The notes: a model not told the origin generated them from the letters alone. A stretch of DNA of 64,000 nt from Clostridium fessum (GCF_003024715.1 NZ_PYLO01000002.1:1-64000); one strand, 5' to 3'; numbered from the stretch's first letter, positions 43,406-52,447 are shown. Made by a program: numbers and translations.

Positions 43406-44353
43406 TTATCCAACAATTTTTAATTTACGCTCAATACAGCGGACTTCCAGATTGCTCTGGTACTGACAGCTCTCGCCGTCCACGTGAACTGCCATCGGGC
43501 GTTCCGTGTAGATCTGGACCTCCCGGCAGCTGAAGCACCGAAGCCCCCGGTTGTGGGAGCGCCGGAACAACGCCCGGAGCAGGGTTCCAAGCACCTGCCG
43601 CTTCGAGGCATGGCTGACAATGCAGACCTCCAGGTTGCCGTCGCTGCTGTCCGCCTTCGGCGCAAACCAGAATCCGCCGCCCTCGCAGGGTTGAATCTGT
43701 GCACTGATAAAATAAATATAATTAAATTCCACCCGGCGCGTTCCATCGAGCAAAATATACCCCCGGATCGGTTTCGCCTTCAAATACTGTATAAATCCCA
43801 GTATCCGGTACGACAATCGCCGCAGATGAATCCGGTTGCAGATATTTTTGATCGCCGAACGCTGCATATGCTGGCATACCTCCGCATCCAGCCCGATCCC
43901 CGCGCTGACGATAAAACGCCGATGTCGGAGCACATCATCGCCATATGCAATCACACCATAATCGATCTGCCGGATCCGCCGCGCCTTAAAAATCCGGCGC
44001 AGTCCACGCATCGGTCTTCTCGAAAGCCGGAGCCCGCGCGCCAGATCACTGCCTGTCCCCACCGGAATATAGCCCAGCGTCACCATGTCGCAGGAAACGA
44101 TTCCGTCCACGACCTCATTCATCGTCCCGTCACCGCCCACGACCACAATCACCCGTGCCTCCTTGCAGTGGGACGTCAGCTTCCTTGCATACTCTGTCGC
44201 CTGCCCCGCATATTCTGTCAAATATGCCTGATACTCAACCCCGTCCCGCACAAGCCGCTGCTCTATTTTCTTCCATATCTTATAGCCGCGGTCACTCTGT
44301 GAAGCGGGATTAATAATGAAATAATACATTACTCCATCCTCATATTTTGCCAT
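43406..44353 (-). CDS. Diacylglycerol/lipid kinase family protein (YegS/DgkB-like)
   Basis: 315 residues, typical for the DagK catalytic family. 'FIINPASQSDRGYKIW' starts the nucleotide-binding domain. 'VVVGGDGTMNEVVDGIV' (about 70-86) is the GGDGT signature, and 'IPVGTGSDLARGL' (about 96) the second conserved element. These enzymes phosphorylate diacylglycerol or related lipids at the membrane. Whether this is true DgkB or another lipid kinase is unclear. The start with CAGGGGACGTT upstream is preferred; an ATG seven codons later is possible. Confidence 0.88.
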   Translation of the reverse strand: MAKYEDGVMYYFIINPASQSDRGYKIWKKIEQRLVRDGVEYQAYLTEYAGQATEYARKLTSHCKEARVIVVVGGDGTMNEVVDGIVSCDMVTLGYIPVGTGSDLARGLRLSRRPMRGLRRIFKARRIRQIDYGVIAYGDDVLRHRRFIVSAGIGLDAEVCQHMQRSAIKNICNRIHLRRLSYRILGFIQYLKAKPIRGYILLDGTRRVEFNYIYFISAQIQPCEGGGFWFAPKADSSDGNLEVCIVSHASKRQVLGTLLRALFRRSHNRGLRCFSCREVQIYTERPMAVHVDGESCQYQSNLEVRCIERKLKIVG

Positions 44354-44532
44354 AACGTCCCCTGCTTTCCGAAAATACAGAAACTCCCCTGCTGGGCCGT
44401 TATATTTTATCTTTTACCCTGCCAGAATACCTGTCACAGGATACAGCGCCATTACAATTTTGCATGAGATAAGTATACCATACTTCCTTTTAAATGATAA
44501 GAAAATTTCTATAAATTATTTTCTCAAAAGTG

Positions 44533-44561
44533 TTGACAATCTTGAAAATTTATATTATACT
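44533..44561 (+). promoter_or_regulatory. Promoter of the tRNA-Val/Met array
   Basis: TTGACA (44533-44538), 17-nt spacer, TATACT (44556-44561), 34 bp upstream of the first tRNA-Val. Confidence 0.8.
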
Positions 44562-44594
44562 TGCAAAGCAGTCGTGATTTGTGCGAGTGTCAGC

Positions 44595-44667
44595 GGGATC
44601 TTAGCTCAGCTGGGAGAGCATCTGCCTTACAAGCAGAGGGTCACAGGTTCGAGCCCTGTAGGTCCCA
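44595..44667 (+). tRNA. tRNA-Val (anticodon TAC), copy 1
   Basis: 73 nt. The acceptor GGGATCT pairs with AGGTCCC; anticodon stem CTGCC/(AA)GCAGA region with loop reading TTACAAG, anticodon TAC; T-arm CAGG-TTCGAGC-CCTG. Identical to copy 2 at 44768. Confidence 0.94.
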
Positions 44668-44685
44668 CTTTTCTAAATTTAATAT

Positions 44686-44759
44686 GGCGAGATAGCTCAG
44701 TTGGCTAGAGCACGCGGTTCATACCCGCGGTGTCGAGGGTTCGAATCCCCCTCTCGCTA
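44686..44759 (+). tRNA. tRNA-Met (anticodon CAT), copy 1
   Basis: 74 nt. The acceptor GGCGAGA pairs with TCTCGCT (first pair G-T); anticodon stem CGCGG/CCGCG with loop TTCATAC. It lacks the GGG/CCC anticodon stem and 1-72 mismatch of initiators and does not resemble tRNA-Ile2, so elongator Met is favoured. Confidence 0.88.
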
Positions 44760-44767
44760 TTTTATCT

Positions 44768-44840
44768 GGGATCTTAGCTCAGCTGGGAGAGCATCTGCCT
44801 TACAAGCAGAGGGTCACAGGTTCGAGCCCTGTAGGTCCCA
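44768..44840 (+). tRNA. tRNA-Val (anticodon TAC), copy 2
   Basis: Same sequence as the tRNA-Val at 44595-44667; second half of a tandem duplication with a 173-nt (Val) or 172-nt (Met) period. Confidence 0.94.
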
Positions 44841-44857
44841 CTTTTAAAATTTAATAT

Positions 44858-44931
44858 GGCGAGATAGCTCAGTTGGCTAGAGCACGCGGTTCATACCCGC
44901 GGTGTCGAGGGTTCGAATCCCCCTCTCGCTA
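44858..44931 (+). tRNA. tRNA-Met (anticodon CAT), copy 2
   Basis: Same sequence as the tRNA-Met at 44686-44759. It is the last tRNA of the array and is followed at once by a terminator. Confidence 0.88.
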
Positions 44932-44938
44932 TTGATGA

Positions 44939-44969
44939 AGCAGTTTGCAGTTGAGCAAGCTGTTTTTAT
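44939..44969 (+). terminator. tRNA array terminator
   Basis: AGCAGTTTGC (44939-44948) pairs with GCAAGCTGTT (44955-44964, two G-T pairs) and runs into TTTTT. The remaining stretch to 45263 holds the PAP2 promoter; I see no gene in it. Confidence 0.75.
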
Positions 44970-45162
44970 TTTGCCTAAATTCACTCTAAAACCAACTTCC
45001 TATGTGAAAGGCGATAGCGCATATACCATCACAGTTGACACATATATACAGCCGCATAAAATATATAAATCCAAAGTCCCTGTCCATCCATAAAATTTTT
45101 GTTTAACAAATTTCACATTCCATAACCTTTTTCTTAATATTTATAACAATCCCTATTTAGCC

Positions 45163-45191
45163 TTGAAGTTGGCGGGTGAGTGTGCTATAAT
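45163..45191 (+). promoter_or_regulatory. Promoter of the PAP2 gene
   Basis: TTGAAG (45163-45168), 17-nt spacer, TATAAT (45186-45191), about 70 bp upstream of the start codon. Confidence 0.75.
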
Positions 45192-45263
45192 CAGACGAAC
45201 TTGGAGAGATGTTAAAATAATGTTAATTTATTTATGATAAAAAGAAAATCGAGGTTGATTGAT

Positions 45264-45929
45264 ATGAAACATTTTCTGAAGGAACTCCTGAAGAAATACG
45301 GGCATATATGGATTCTGGGATACGGATTTATCTATCTTCCGTGGTTTATGCATCTGGAAAAAACCGTGACCTCCAATTACCATATCATGCACTCATCGCT
45401 GGATGATATGATTCCGTTTAATGAATACTTCGTCATCCCATATTTACTGTGGTTCGCCTATGTGACCGCTGCGATTGCATACCTGTTCTTCAAGAACAAG
45501 GAAGAATATTACCGGTTATGTGCATTTTTATTTACCGGCATGACGCTGTCACTCTTAATCTGCACCCTGTTCCCGAATGGAACTGACCTGCGGACCGCCG
45601 TAAACCCGGACAAGAACCTCTGTTCCCGTCTGGTCTATATGCTCCACCAGGCTGACACGAACACGAATGTATTTCCAAGCATCCACGTGTACAATTCCAT
45701 CGGAACCCACATCGCGGTCATGAAGAGTGAGTCTCTGAAAAAGCACAAAGTAATCCGGATTCTTTCCGGTATCCTGATGGTCGCTATCTGCATGGCAACT
45801 GTCTCGCTGAAGCAGCACTCGGTTCTGGACGTCGCAGGCGCGATTCTTTTAAGCGCAGCTATCTATCCGTTAGTATATGCGGGAAGCACGCAGGAAGAGA
45901 CAGAGAACGAACCGGAATATATTCGCTAA
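45264..45929 (+). CDS. PAP2-superfamily phosphatase, membrane protein
   Basis: 221 residues with about five hydrophobic segments. The PAP2 active-site motifs are recognisable but divergent: 'FPSIHVYNS' (about 143-151) is a PSGH variant with the catalytic His, and 'KQHSVLDVAG' (about 187-196) is the H-x3-D motif. Such proteins dephosphorylate phosphatidate, undecaprenyl pyrophosphate or related lipids, or make inositol-phospholipids; the substrate is unknown. The ATG at 45264 follows GAGGTTGATTGAT; an upstream ATG (45234) has no ribosome binding site. Single gene with its own promoter and terminator. Confidence 0.85.
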   Translation: MKHFLKELLKKYGHIWILGYGFIYLPWFMHLEKTVTSNYHIMHSSLDDMIPFNEYFVIPYLLWFAYVTAAIAYLFFKNKEEYYRLCAFLFTGMTLSLLICTLFPNGTDLRTAVNPDKNLCSRLVYMLHQADTNTNVFPSIHVYNSIGTHIAVMKSESLKKHKVIRILSGILMVAICMATVSLKQHSVLDVAGAILLSAAIYPLVYAGSTQEETENEPEYIR

Positions 45930-45955
45930 AGGATTTCTCAAGACAAGTAAACATA

Positions 45956-45990
45956 AGCTGGCGCCAAAGTATGACAGGTGCCAGCTTTTT
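45956..45990 (+). terminator. PAP2 gene terminator
   Basis: AGCTGGCGCC (45956-45965) pairs with GGTGCCAGCT (45977-45986), followed by a T-run. Confidence 0.85.
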
Positions 45991-46094
45991 ATCTGCGATA
46001 AATCCCCCCTGCCGCAGCCGTTACGAAAACTAGGTTTCTAACATTCATCACGTGGTAATCCCTTATCGAATCATATCTAATGATTGACATAGAA

Positions 46095-46143
46095 TCAGAA
46101 AATCCGACCATCTGGAAACACTCGACTTTCCAGACGATCGGAT
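46095..46143 (-). terminator. Glycosyltransferase gene terminator
   Basis: On the minus strand TCCGATCGTCTGGAAA pairs with TTTCCAGATGGTCGGA around an 8-nt loop, followed by TTTTCTG. A T-run on the other side means it could also stop plus-strand transcripts. Confidence 0.8.
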
Positions 46144-46217
46144 CTTTTAATTTCACTTTTATGATAGATTTGATTTCGTTTTCTAATCCATATTATTTCA
46201 ATTTTTATAATGGATTT

Positions 46218-47237
46218 CTAGTTAAACCCATAAAACTTCTGCGAAATCTTATAGCAGGCGATCGACACCTTCCGTCCGCCTTTTCCCGGCAGGTTTACGC
46301 CCTGTCCGAGGAAGCCCCAGCGCAGGCGCATATACAGCGTGAAATTCTGCTGTTTCAAATACTGCCACAGTTCTTTTTTCTTCTTCAGATTCTCCTCTGT
46401 CTCCGAGCGAATCGCCAGAATTGAAGTAACTGTCATCATGATCTCCAGATAGCGGACCATGTAGTGGCGCAGCTTTGGATTCTTGATCTTGGTCACATCG
46501 TAATATCCCAGCATCAGCTTCGTGACGAGTATCTGCTGATCAATACGGCTGATCATGACTTTTTCATTGACCGACTGATCGTCGCGTCCGATGAAATAGC
46601 GGTAGAAATTCACATCCAGGTAGTACATGGATTTTACGTGTGGAAGCGGTTGATATACAAAAATATTATCCACGTAGAACGTATGCTTTGGCAGTTCCAA
46701 GCCGCAGTTCCGAAGCATTTCCACACGGTAAATGACCGAATGCATCAGGATATACTGTCCCAGGCGGAAGCCTCTTGCACCGTTCCAGTCGATGAGCTGG
46801 CGTTTTGGAAGCGCCATGTTGTAGTTCATGACCTTTTTGTGTTTTGCGCCCTGTTTTTCATAAACGAAGTTGGTAATCAGCATATCCAGCGTCACATTGT
46901 CATGGACAAATTTGCGCAGCGTATCCAGAACCTCCATATATGCCTCTTCGTTGACCCAGTCATCGCTGTCCACGACCTTATAATAGACGCCCGTCGCATT
47001 GCGCAGTCCCGCATTGACGGCCTCGCCGTGACCACCGTTTTCCTGATGAATCGCCCGGCAAATCCCCGGATAGTTTCTCTCATACTCATCGGCAATCTCC
47101 GCCGTATTATCTTTTGTGGAACCGTCATCCACGATCAGGATCTCCACCTCATCGCCGCCCGGCAGCAGGGATTCGATGCAGTTACGCATATATGCCGCCG
47201 AATTGTAGCACGGAATCGCTACTGACAACAGTTTCAT
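46218..47237 (-). CDS. Family 2 glycosyltransferase
   Basis: 339 residues from ATG 47237; a TTG six codons upstream is less likely. GT-A fold with the nucleotide-sugar motifs 'SVAIPCYNSAAYMRNCIESL' (N-terminus), 'ILIVDDGSTKDNT' (about 34) and 'YYKVVDSDDWVN' (about 88) providing the metal-binding DxD. The C-terminal 90 residues are basic and helical. No transmembrane helix is obvious, so it is probably a cytosolic or peripheral enzyme. Acceptor and product are unknown. It follows the HD-domain gene with almost no spacing (the HD stop is at 47252), implying co-transcription. Confidence 0.88.
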   Translation of the reverse strand: MKLLSVAIPCYNSAAYMRNCIESLLPGGDEVEILIVDDGSTKDNTAEIADEYERNYPGICRAIHQENGGHGEAVNAGLRNATGVYYKVVDSDDWVNEEAYMEVLDTLRKFVHDNVTLDMLITNFVYEKQGAKHKKVMNYNMALPKRQLIDWNGARGFRLGQYILMHSVIYRVEMLRNCGLELPKHTFYVDNIFVYQPLPHVKSMYYLDVNFYRYFIGRDDQSVNEKVMISRIDQQILVTKLMLGYYDVTKIKNPKLRHYMVRYLEIMMTVTSILAIRSETEENLKKKKELWQYLKQQNFTLYMRLRWGFLGQGVNLPGKGGRKVSIACYKISQKFYGFN

Positions 47238-47251
47238 TGGTTTATTTTCTC

Positions 47252-47845
47252 TCAAAACTCCAGTTCCTCCATCTCTTTGTTGACCCGATCCTCACAGGAG
47301 CGCATGGCGAGAATCGTCTGTTCCATCAGTTTGTCTAATTCCCAGCCAAGCTGATCAGCCCCGCGGCGGATCACATCTCTGGAACATCCAGCCGCAAATT
47401 TCTTGTCCTTAAATTTCTTCTTAAGACTTGAAAGCTCCATGTCCTTGGTACTCTTGGACGGGCGCATCTTCGCCGCCGCCCAGATAAGCCCTGTCAGCTC
47501 ATCGGCTGCAAACAACACCTTTTCCATCTCATGTTCCGGAGCCACATCCACCCGTATGCCGTAGCCGTGGCTGACAACCGCATGGACTAAATCTTCCTCT
47601 GCGCCTCCGTCGCGCAGAAGCTCCGGTGCCCGCTCGCAGTGTTCTTCCGGATAAAGTTCAAAATCAATGTCATGCAGCAGTCCTGCCATGCCCCAGAATG
47701 CTTTTTCGTCCCCGTATCCCAGCTGCTCGGCATACCACTCCATGACGCCCTCCACGGTCAGTCCATGTAAAATATGAAATGGTTCTTTATTATACTTGCG
47801 AAGGAGCGCAAGCCCCTGTTCCCTGCTCAGTGATGTCTGTTTCAT
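47252..47845 (-). CDS. HD-domain phosphohydrolase
   Basis: 197 residues from ATG 47845, preceded at proper distance by GAGAGG; a GTG nine codons upstream is possible. The HD signature is visible as His in 'FHILHGLTVEGVM' (about 27), 'LLHDIDFELYP' (about 58), 'HAVVSHGYG' (about 87) and Asp in 'FAADELTGLI' (about 112). This subgroup hydrolyses phosphoesters or nucleotides, but the substrate is not deducible. It pairs with the glycosyltransferase downstream. Confidence 0.85.
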   Translation of the reverse strand: MKQTSLSREQGLALLRKYNKEPFHILHGLTVEGVMEWYAEQLGYGDEKAFWGMAGLLHDIDFELYPEEHCERAPELLRDGGAEEDLVHAVVSHGYGIRVDVAPEHEMEKVLFAADELTGLIWAAAKMRPSKSTKDMELSSLKKKFKDKKFAAGCSRDVIRRGADQLGWELDKLMEQTILAMRSCEDRVNKEMEELEF

Positions 47846-47979
47846 CCTCCGTGCCTCTCTTTCCCTTTCCACGTTTCCGTGTCCGGATCCTTGATTCTCA
47901 GTAATTCACACTATCTATAGTTATAACAAAATTAACCAGCAAAATAAAGCAGATTTTTGTAAAAGTATTGTGAACAAGT

Positions 47980-48013
47980 CGTTGCTGTTCACGCATACGT
48001 GCCCAGTAATAAC
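47980..48013. repeat. Palindromic repeat with CTGTTCACGCATACGTG core
   Basis: CGTTGCTGTTCACGCATACG... folds as CTG-xx-CACG-CATA-CGTG-xx-CAG. The 17-nt stretch at 47985-48001 is identical, in the opposite orientation, to 61186-61202. It lies between the D,D-carboxypeptidase and HD genes. Confidence 0.6.
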
Positions 48014-48016
48014 AAC

Positions 48017-49297
48017 TCAAACTCCCCATGTCTGCCACATTGACTGAAATTCTCTTTCAAAATAAGTTACGCATCGTCTTAAACACCACCCATAATCAAT
48101 CTTCTCCACTGTTTCTGCCGCATAGATCGGATAAGCAGCTACCTGCTCGTCATTAATATAATAGGATGCCTGCCCGACCTCCTGTCCTTCATGAACCGGT
48201 GCTTCCAGCTCGGTCGGGTACTCATAACGGATGTCTGGCTTCTCGTCCGCGCGCAGAAGCATCAGAAACATCTGTTTTTCCGATGGCAGATTCAGTGTGA
48301 GCGCCGTCGTTCCTTTCACGCCCCGCCTCACCTCCACCTCCGGAAATGTTTTCTCCCGGTCAAATATATCATACCAGTCATATGTATCAAATGCATACTG
48401 ATCGAGTTTCCGCATATCCGCCCATTTGTACGTCTTGTGCGGCGGCCACCCGCAGCCGAGAAGCGCCACCGTAAATGCTTTTCCCTCTTTTTTTAACGCC
48501 GCTACATAACAGTACCCGGCTTTCCCGGTAAATCCTGTCTTGCCCGACAGCACCTCCGCGCACTGGCTTAAAAGCGCGTTGTGGTTTGCCAGGTAAAATG
48601 AACGTTTTCCCGACTCATCCTGAATCGTCCGTGATGCCGTACGGGTAATTTTCAGAAATGTTTCGTGGCACGGCGACTGGAACGCGCAGTAGCGCATGAT
48701 CCGCGCCATATCCGACGCCGAAGCGCTGTGTTCGTTTCCATCCGCATCCGCAACGTCCAGACCGTTCGGTGTCACGAAACAAACATTCTTACATCCTATC
48801 TCCCGCGCTTTCCGGTTCATTTTCTCCGCAAATTCTTCCACACTTCCCCCGATGTGCTCCGCCACCGCCACGGCGCTGTCGTTGTGGGATTCCAGCATCA
48901 GGGAATAGAGTAGATCCGATAAGCGGTACCGCTCCCCCGCCCGCATATTGAGCTGGACATCCGGCATGGAGGCCGCTTTCTCTGATACCTCGACCCAGTC
49001 ATCGGGATTTCCCTGTTCCAGTGCGAGAATGCAGGTCAGAATCTTCGTCGTGCTTGCCATCGGATAAGCGGTATCCGCATCTTTCTCCGCCAGAATACGC
49101 CCACTGTCCGCATCCATGAGAACCCAGGCGCGGGCGTGAAGGGTCTGTTGTAGAGAAGTCTCTTTCTCTCCCAAAATCTCTTTATTTTCTATGTTTTCAC
49201 GAACAAAAACCGCCCCGCCGACCGGAACCAACTGAATCATCGCCAGTATACTTCCTGCCAGCAGAACGGCTATCCATTTTTTGATTCTATCTCCCAT
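48017..49297 (-). CDS. D-alanyl-D-alanine carboxypeptidase (PBP5/DacF family)
   Basis: 426 residues. A signal peptide (about 1-30) is followed by the S11 peptidase domain with all active-site motifs: S-x-x-K in 'MASTTKILT' (about 81), S-x-N in 'SHNDSAVAV' (about 138) and KTG in 'SGKTGFTGKAGY' (about 248). The C-terminal third ('VRRGVKGTTALTLNLPSEKQ' in part) is the usual beta-rich domain. It trims the terminal D-Ala of peptidoglycan stem peptides outside the membrane. The extreme C-terminus has a Trp/Phe-rich amphipathic-looking stretch. GGAGCAGCCGG precedes the ATG. Confidence 0.94.
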   Translation of the reverse strand: MGDRIKKWIAVLLAGSILAMIQLVPVGGAVFVRENIENKEILGEKETSLQQTLHARAWVLMDADSGRILAEKDADTAYPMASTTKILTCILALEQGNPDDWVEVSEKAASMPDVQLNMRAGERYRLSDLLYSLMLESHNDSAVAVAEHIGGSVEEFAEKMNRKAREIGCKNVCFVTPNGLDVADADGNEHSASASDMARIMRYCAFQSPCHETFLKITRTASRTIQDESGKRSFYLANHNALLSQCAEVLSGKTGFTGKAGYCYVAALKKEGKAFTVALLGCGWPPHKTYKWADMRKLDQYAFDTYDWYDIFDREKTFPEVEVRRGVKGTTALTLNLPSEKQMFLMLLRADEKPDIRYEYPTELEAPVHEGQEVGQASYYINDEQVAAYPIYAAETVEKIDYGWCLRRCVTYFEREFQSMWQTWGV

Positions 49298-49366
49298 CCG
49301 GCTGCTCCGGAATCCCTTTTCAGGAGATTATATGAGAATAAACCTGTTTTCTATGACTTTTTCTTT

Positions 49367-51439
49367 TTATTTTTCCAGCGGCTCATTCAGCTTCTCCGTC
49401 CCCGGCAGCGCAAACCGTCCGCCCGCGATGATCTTTACACTCGTTCCATCTGGATGAATCGCCTCGATCGTATCCAGCTCGGAGTACGGGATTGTAATGT
49501 CCGTATGGCAGCCAAAATATGCCTCCTGCGGGTTTTCTTTGCGTTTTGCTGAAATCTCATTCTCACGCGCCACCATCTCGCGTCCATCCGGGTTGAAGAC
49601 CGGGCAGTCCTCCATCCAGCTGTAGCAGGTATCGCCTACCGCAAAGTGCGGTCCCATCTTCTCGGCAATCAGAATCGGGAATTTGTCGAGAATGCCGTAG
49701 CGCAGCGCTACCTCATACGCAGTTGTGTTGGTGCCAATCGCAAACTCGCCCATCGGCAGCGTCTCATGGTTTTTGAGGATCATCTGTTTCACTAACGCCT
49801 TATTTTCCTCTTCCGTCTCAAAGTTTTTGCAAGTATAGGAGACAGCGATACCATTTTCAAACCGGATTTCCAGATCTTTGAACTGAAATTCCCCGATATA
49901 GACGCTGCCGACATGCAGAAGCCCGTTTGTCCCAGCAAGCTGCGGGGAGGTAAAGACTTCTCCAACCGGAATGTTTACATCCGCCACGCAGTTTTCGAAA
50001 TTCGACTGTTTCGTCGGCTCAGCAAGCGTGTGAAGCTGTACGGTCAGATCGGTGCGGTTGCCGCCGCGTCCGCTGATGTGGACTTGCGATGCCTGATCCA
50101 GTTCGTTGATCATGATCTGCTGGATGTCGCGGTACAGCTCATAGTCCAGCGTATTGATGCGGATCGTCTCCTTAAAAATCGCCTCAAACTCCGCTCCGAT
50201 CTCCGGAAGCGGGAATGCAATGATTGTGAAGCTCGTCTCCGTTCCCGGAATATACGCGTCCACAATCTGCATCGCCTCATTGCTGTAGGATAACAGCAGT
50301 TTCTCCTGTTTTTCACTTAAAGAAAAGGCTGCTGCTGCATTGACCGGCTCAAATCCGGCCTCGCCGAAGGTTTCCACAACTGCCGGACCGGCATATACCG
50401 ACGCCAGATCCTTGTATGTCTCATATGCCACCTTCAAAATAGACAGTTTCCGCTCACGAAAGGCCTTGTCCAGGTAAACCGCATTGTCGTAGCGGTGATC
50501 ATACTCGTACTGGCGGTTCGCCGGTGTGCCATAGTAACCGTTCGTGCGCGCCGCCATCCGGTTCACCGTGCCGATGGAGGCGCGGGCAATGATCGGCTCC
50601 AGACCGAGTTCGCGGAAATTTTCCACTGCCATCCGGATCATGCGCTCAAATCCGATGTGGTAACGGATCTGCACCGTTTTCTTGCCCTCATAGCTGCGTC
50701 CGGTCGCCGCAAATCCCTTGCGGTAGCCTTCTGTGTAGGTATCTGCCATCCGGCGTACCGTCTCCTCCGGCAGCTCATTCATAAAACGTGCCGTCGCAAG
50801 CTCTGTCTCCGAGATATATTCGCCAAACCGGTACAGATAACGCAGATCGTTTAAATCACTGTCCATGATGATCGATTTTCCGAAATCCAGCGACGGATCC
50901 AGCGTCTCACGCACCCGCCACGGAAGCATCCTGTCACAATAATCACTGACAAAATAGTAGAGCGGCTCGCGAAGCTCCGCCACCTCCGGCGTCCCGTCCT
51001 CAAACAGGTTGTAAACCTCAATAAACAGTTCCTCCAACACCGTCACATCCACCAGACGGCTCTCATAGGCGTAAACGATCGCGCTGCGGATCTCCGTATA
51101 GAGAAATGACAGCCACGGACCATAGTCCTCTCCCAGCTCTTTTGCCGCATAGTCCGGGTTCGCAAAGCTCTTTCCATACGCCCCAGGAAGTATATCCGCA
51201 TAAAGCGTCCGGTTAAATTCTGTTGCCTCTTTCTGGCTCATCGCCGCCAGCGTCCCATCCATCTGTTTCTGGAAGGTTTCTTCTATCAGCTCGATAAACT
51301 GGACGGTGCGCTCAAAAAATGCCCGGTATGGCTCGCCAACCGTCGCTTCTTCTTTCATATGGCCGATGCGCTCCATCGCGAGCTCATGGCGCTCCGCAAC
51401 CGCCTCATTTTCTTCTTTCAAAAGTTCCCAATATTTCAT
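49367..51439 (-). CDS. Metallo-aminopeptidase (M29-like)
   Basis: 690 residues. The C-terminal 330 residues carry thermophilic-aminopeptidase (M29) marks: 'VNIPVGEVFTSP' and 'MGEFAIGTNTTAYE' supply glutamates, 'AEKMGPHFAVGDTCY' and 'FGCHTDITIPYSELD' supply His/Asp ligands for the two metals. The N-terminal half is a helical region of unknown role, making the protein larger than classical M29 enzymes (about 410 residues). No signal peptide, so a cytosolic peptide-degrading role. The ATG at 51439 has AGGAGGG 12 nt upstream; starts at 51466 (ATG) or 51472 (TTG) cannot be excluded. Confidence 0.85.
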   Translation of the reverse strand: MKYWELLKEENEAVAERHELAMERIGHMKEEATVGEPYRAFFERTVQFIELIEETFQKQMDGTLAAMSQKEATEFNRTLYADILPGAYGKSFANPDYAAKELGEDYGPWLSFLYTEIRSAIVYAYESRLVDVTVLEELFIEVYNLFEDGTPEVAELREPLYYFVSDYCDRMLPWRVRETLDPSLDFGKSIIMDSDLNDLRYLYRFGEYISETELATARFMNELPEETVRRMADTYTEGYRKGFAATGRSYEGKKTVQIRYHIGFERMIRMAVENFRELGLEPIIARASIGTVNRMAARTNGYYGTPANRQYEYDHRYDNAVYLDKAFRERKLSILKVAYETYKDLASVYAGPAVVETFGEAGFEPVNAAAAFSLSEKQEKLLLSYSNEAMQIVDAYIPGTETSFTIIAFPLPEIGAEFEAIFKETIRINTLDYELYRDIQQIMINELDQASQVHISGRGGNRTDLTVQLHTLAEPTKQSNFENCVADVNIPVGEVFTSPQLAGTNGLLHVGSVYIGEFQFKDLEIRFENGIAVSYTCKNFETEEENKALVKQMILKNHETLPMGEFAIGTNTTAYEVALRYGILDKFPILIAEKMGPHFAVGDTCYSWMEDCPVFNPDGREMVARENEISAKRKENPQEAYFGCHTDITIPYSELDTIEAIHPDGTSVKIIAGGRFALPGTEKLNEPLEK

Positions 51440-51566
51440 GTTCAGATATTTCCCTCCTTCTGCCATCGCCAAATTTCACTTTCAAACCACGCCCGCCGCA
51501 AAGGCTCTTACCGGCGTTCCATTGGTCCGGCATTCCAGGCAAGCCACGCATAAAAACCATTCATTC

Positions 51567-51893
51567 TTAGCCCCGGATGCCAATCAAAATCGTCACAATC
51601 CACCAGATGACCAGAAGCCCCGACAAAATCGTACCAATTTTCGCGAATATATAATTTTTTTCTTCTTCTTTAAAAGATTTCCATCCGTACATCAGCGACG
51701 CCACGGAAAATAATATGCTCGAAAAGCACATCGACAGCGCACCGACCGGCGTATTGCCCTGGCTGCGGACACTGAATGCCATCCCTGCCACGCACAGCAG
51801 CAGACCGACTCCCGCCAGTCCCAGACAGAGATAGCCGTGTTCCGCCATCGGCTTGCGGATATAAGAAATCCGGTTATCTGTTTGACGTCCCAT
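51567..51893 (-). CDS. DUF6142-like small membrane protein
   Basis: 108 residues with three hydrophobic segments (about 23-43, 53-72 and 86-106). The pattern, with 'SFKEEEKNYIFAKIGTILSGL' between the last two, fits DUF6142 proteins of Lachnospiraceae, function unknown. The ATG at 51893 follows GGAGGTGTCTGC and lies inside the end of the VanZ-like gene (20-nt overlap), so the two are translationally linked. Confidence 0.75.
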   Translation of the reverse strand: MGRQTDNRISYIRKPMAEHGYLCLGLAGVGLLLCVAGMAFSVRSQGNTPVGALSMCFSSILFSVASLMYGWKSFKEEEKNYIFAKIGTILSGLLVIWWIVTILIGIRG

Positions 51894-52383
51894 GCAGACA
51901 CCTCCCAATTGCACGTGTAATCCACTGGCAGAGGTAGCCAGCAATTCCACCTAACGTATTTAAAAACATATCATCCACATCAAAACTTCCCACCTTGAAT
52001 ACGAGCTGAATCGTCTCGATGCTCAAAGTCAGAAGGAAGCTCAGAATCAACATCAGGTACCATTTTCCAAATCTCGGACTGATGATCGGCAGGAAAAATC
52101 CAAACGGCATGAAGCACACCACGTTGCCAGCCGTATTTAACAGGAACGCTTCCGTCCCCACTATATCACGATAAATATAAAACCGTTTGATTTCCTTAAA
52201 TAAAACGAGATTATAGGCATACTCCACATGCGGCGCGCGCCCGAATCCGTCCGAAAAAAACATAAAATATATAAGAAGCACCAGGTATGCGACAAAGAAT
52301 ATCCAGCACACCTTCTGATGCGTTTTTGTCCGTTTCCACATAATTCCCCACATAAACTGCCAGAAATGAGAAAAACCGTACAC
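51874..52383 (-). CDS. VanZ-like family membrane protein
   Basis: Up to 169 residues with four membrane segments. The VanZ core is seen in 'NLVLFKEIKRFY', 'FLLNTAGNVVCFMPFGFFLP' (in part) and 'IETIQLVFKVGSFDVDDMFLNTLGG' (in part: GSFDVDDMFLNTLGG). VanZ is linked to teicoplanin resistance in enterococci, but most relatives are housekeeping envelope proteins of unknown role. The start is uncertain: GTG at 52383 has only GGGG nearby, and ATG at 52341 is a reasonable alternative. No other van genes are in the window. Confidence 0.82.
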   Translation of the reverse strand: MYGFSHFWQFMWGIMWKRTKTHQKVCWIFFVAYLVLLIYFMFFSDGFGRAPHVEYAYNLVLFKEIKRFYIYRDIVGTEAFLLNTAGNVVCFMPFGFFLPIISPRFGKWYLMLILSFLLTLSIETIQLVFKVGSFDVDDMFLNTLGGIAGYLCQWITRAIGRCLHGTSNR

Positions 52384-52447
52384 CGTCCCCGGTCATACGG
52401 TTTTTCTCTTTCGACTGGGCATATCTGCCCTGTTTCAAATCCAATTT

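Noticed and set aside
44595-44931. CRISPR-like repeat array
   Set aside because: The repeats are two complete tRNA genes duplicated once, not short repeats with unique spacers. No cas genes are present.
44686-44931. Initiator tRNA-fMet or tRNA-Ile2 identity for the CAT-anticodon tRNAs
   Set aside because: The anticodon stem lacks the three G-C pairs of initiators, and the body does not resemble tRNA-Ile2. Elongator Met is the better call, though not certain.
46080-46424. 114-residue plus-strand frame
   Set aside because: It runs through the glycosyltransferase terminator and antisense to its 3' end; no ribosome binding site.
51874-52383. Glycopeptide-resistance cluster
   Set aside because: Only a VanZ-like membrane protein is present; no vanR/S/H/A/X homologues nearby.
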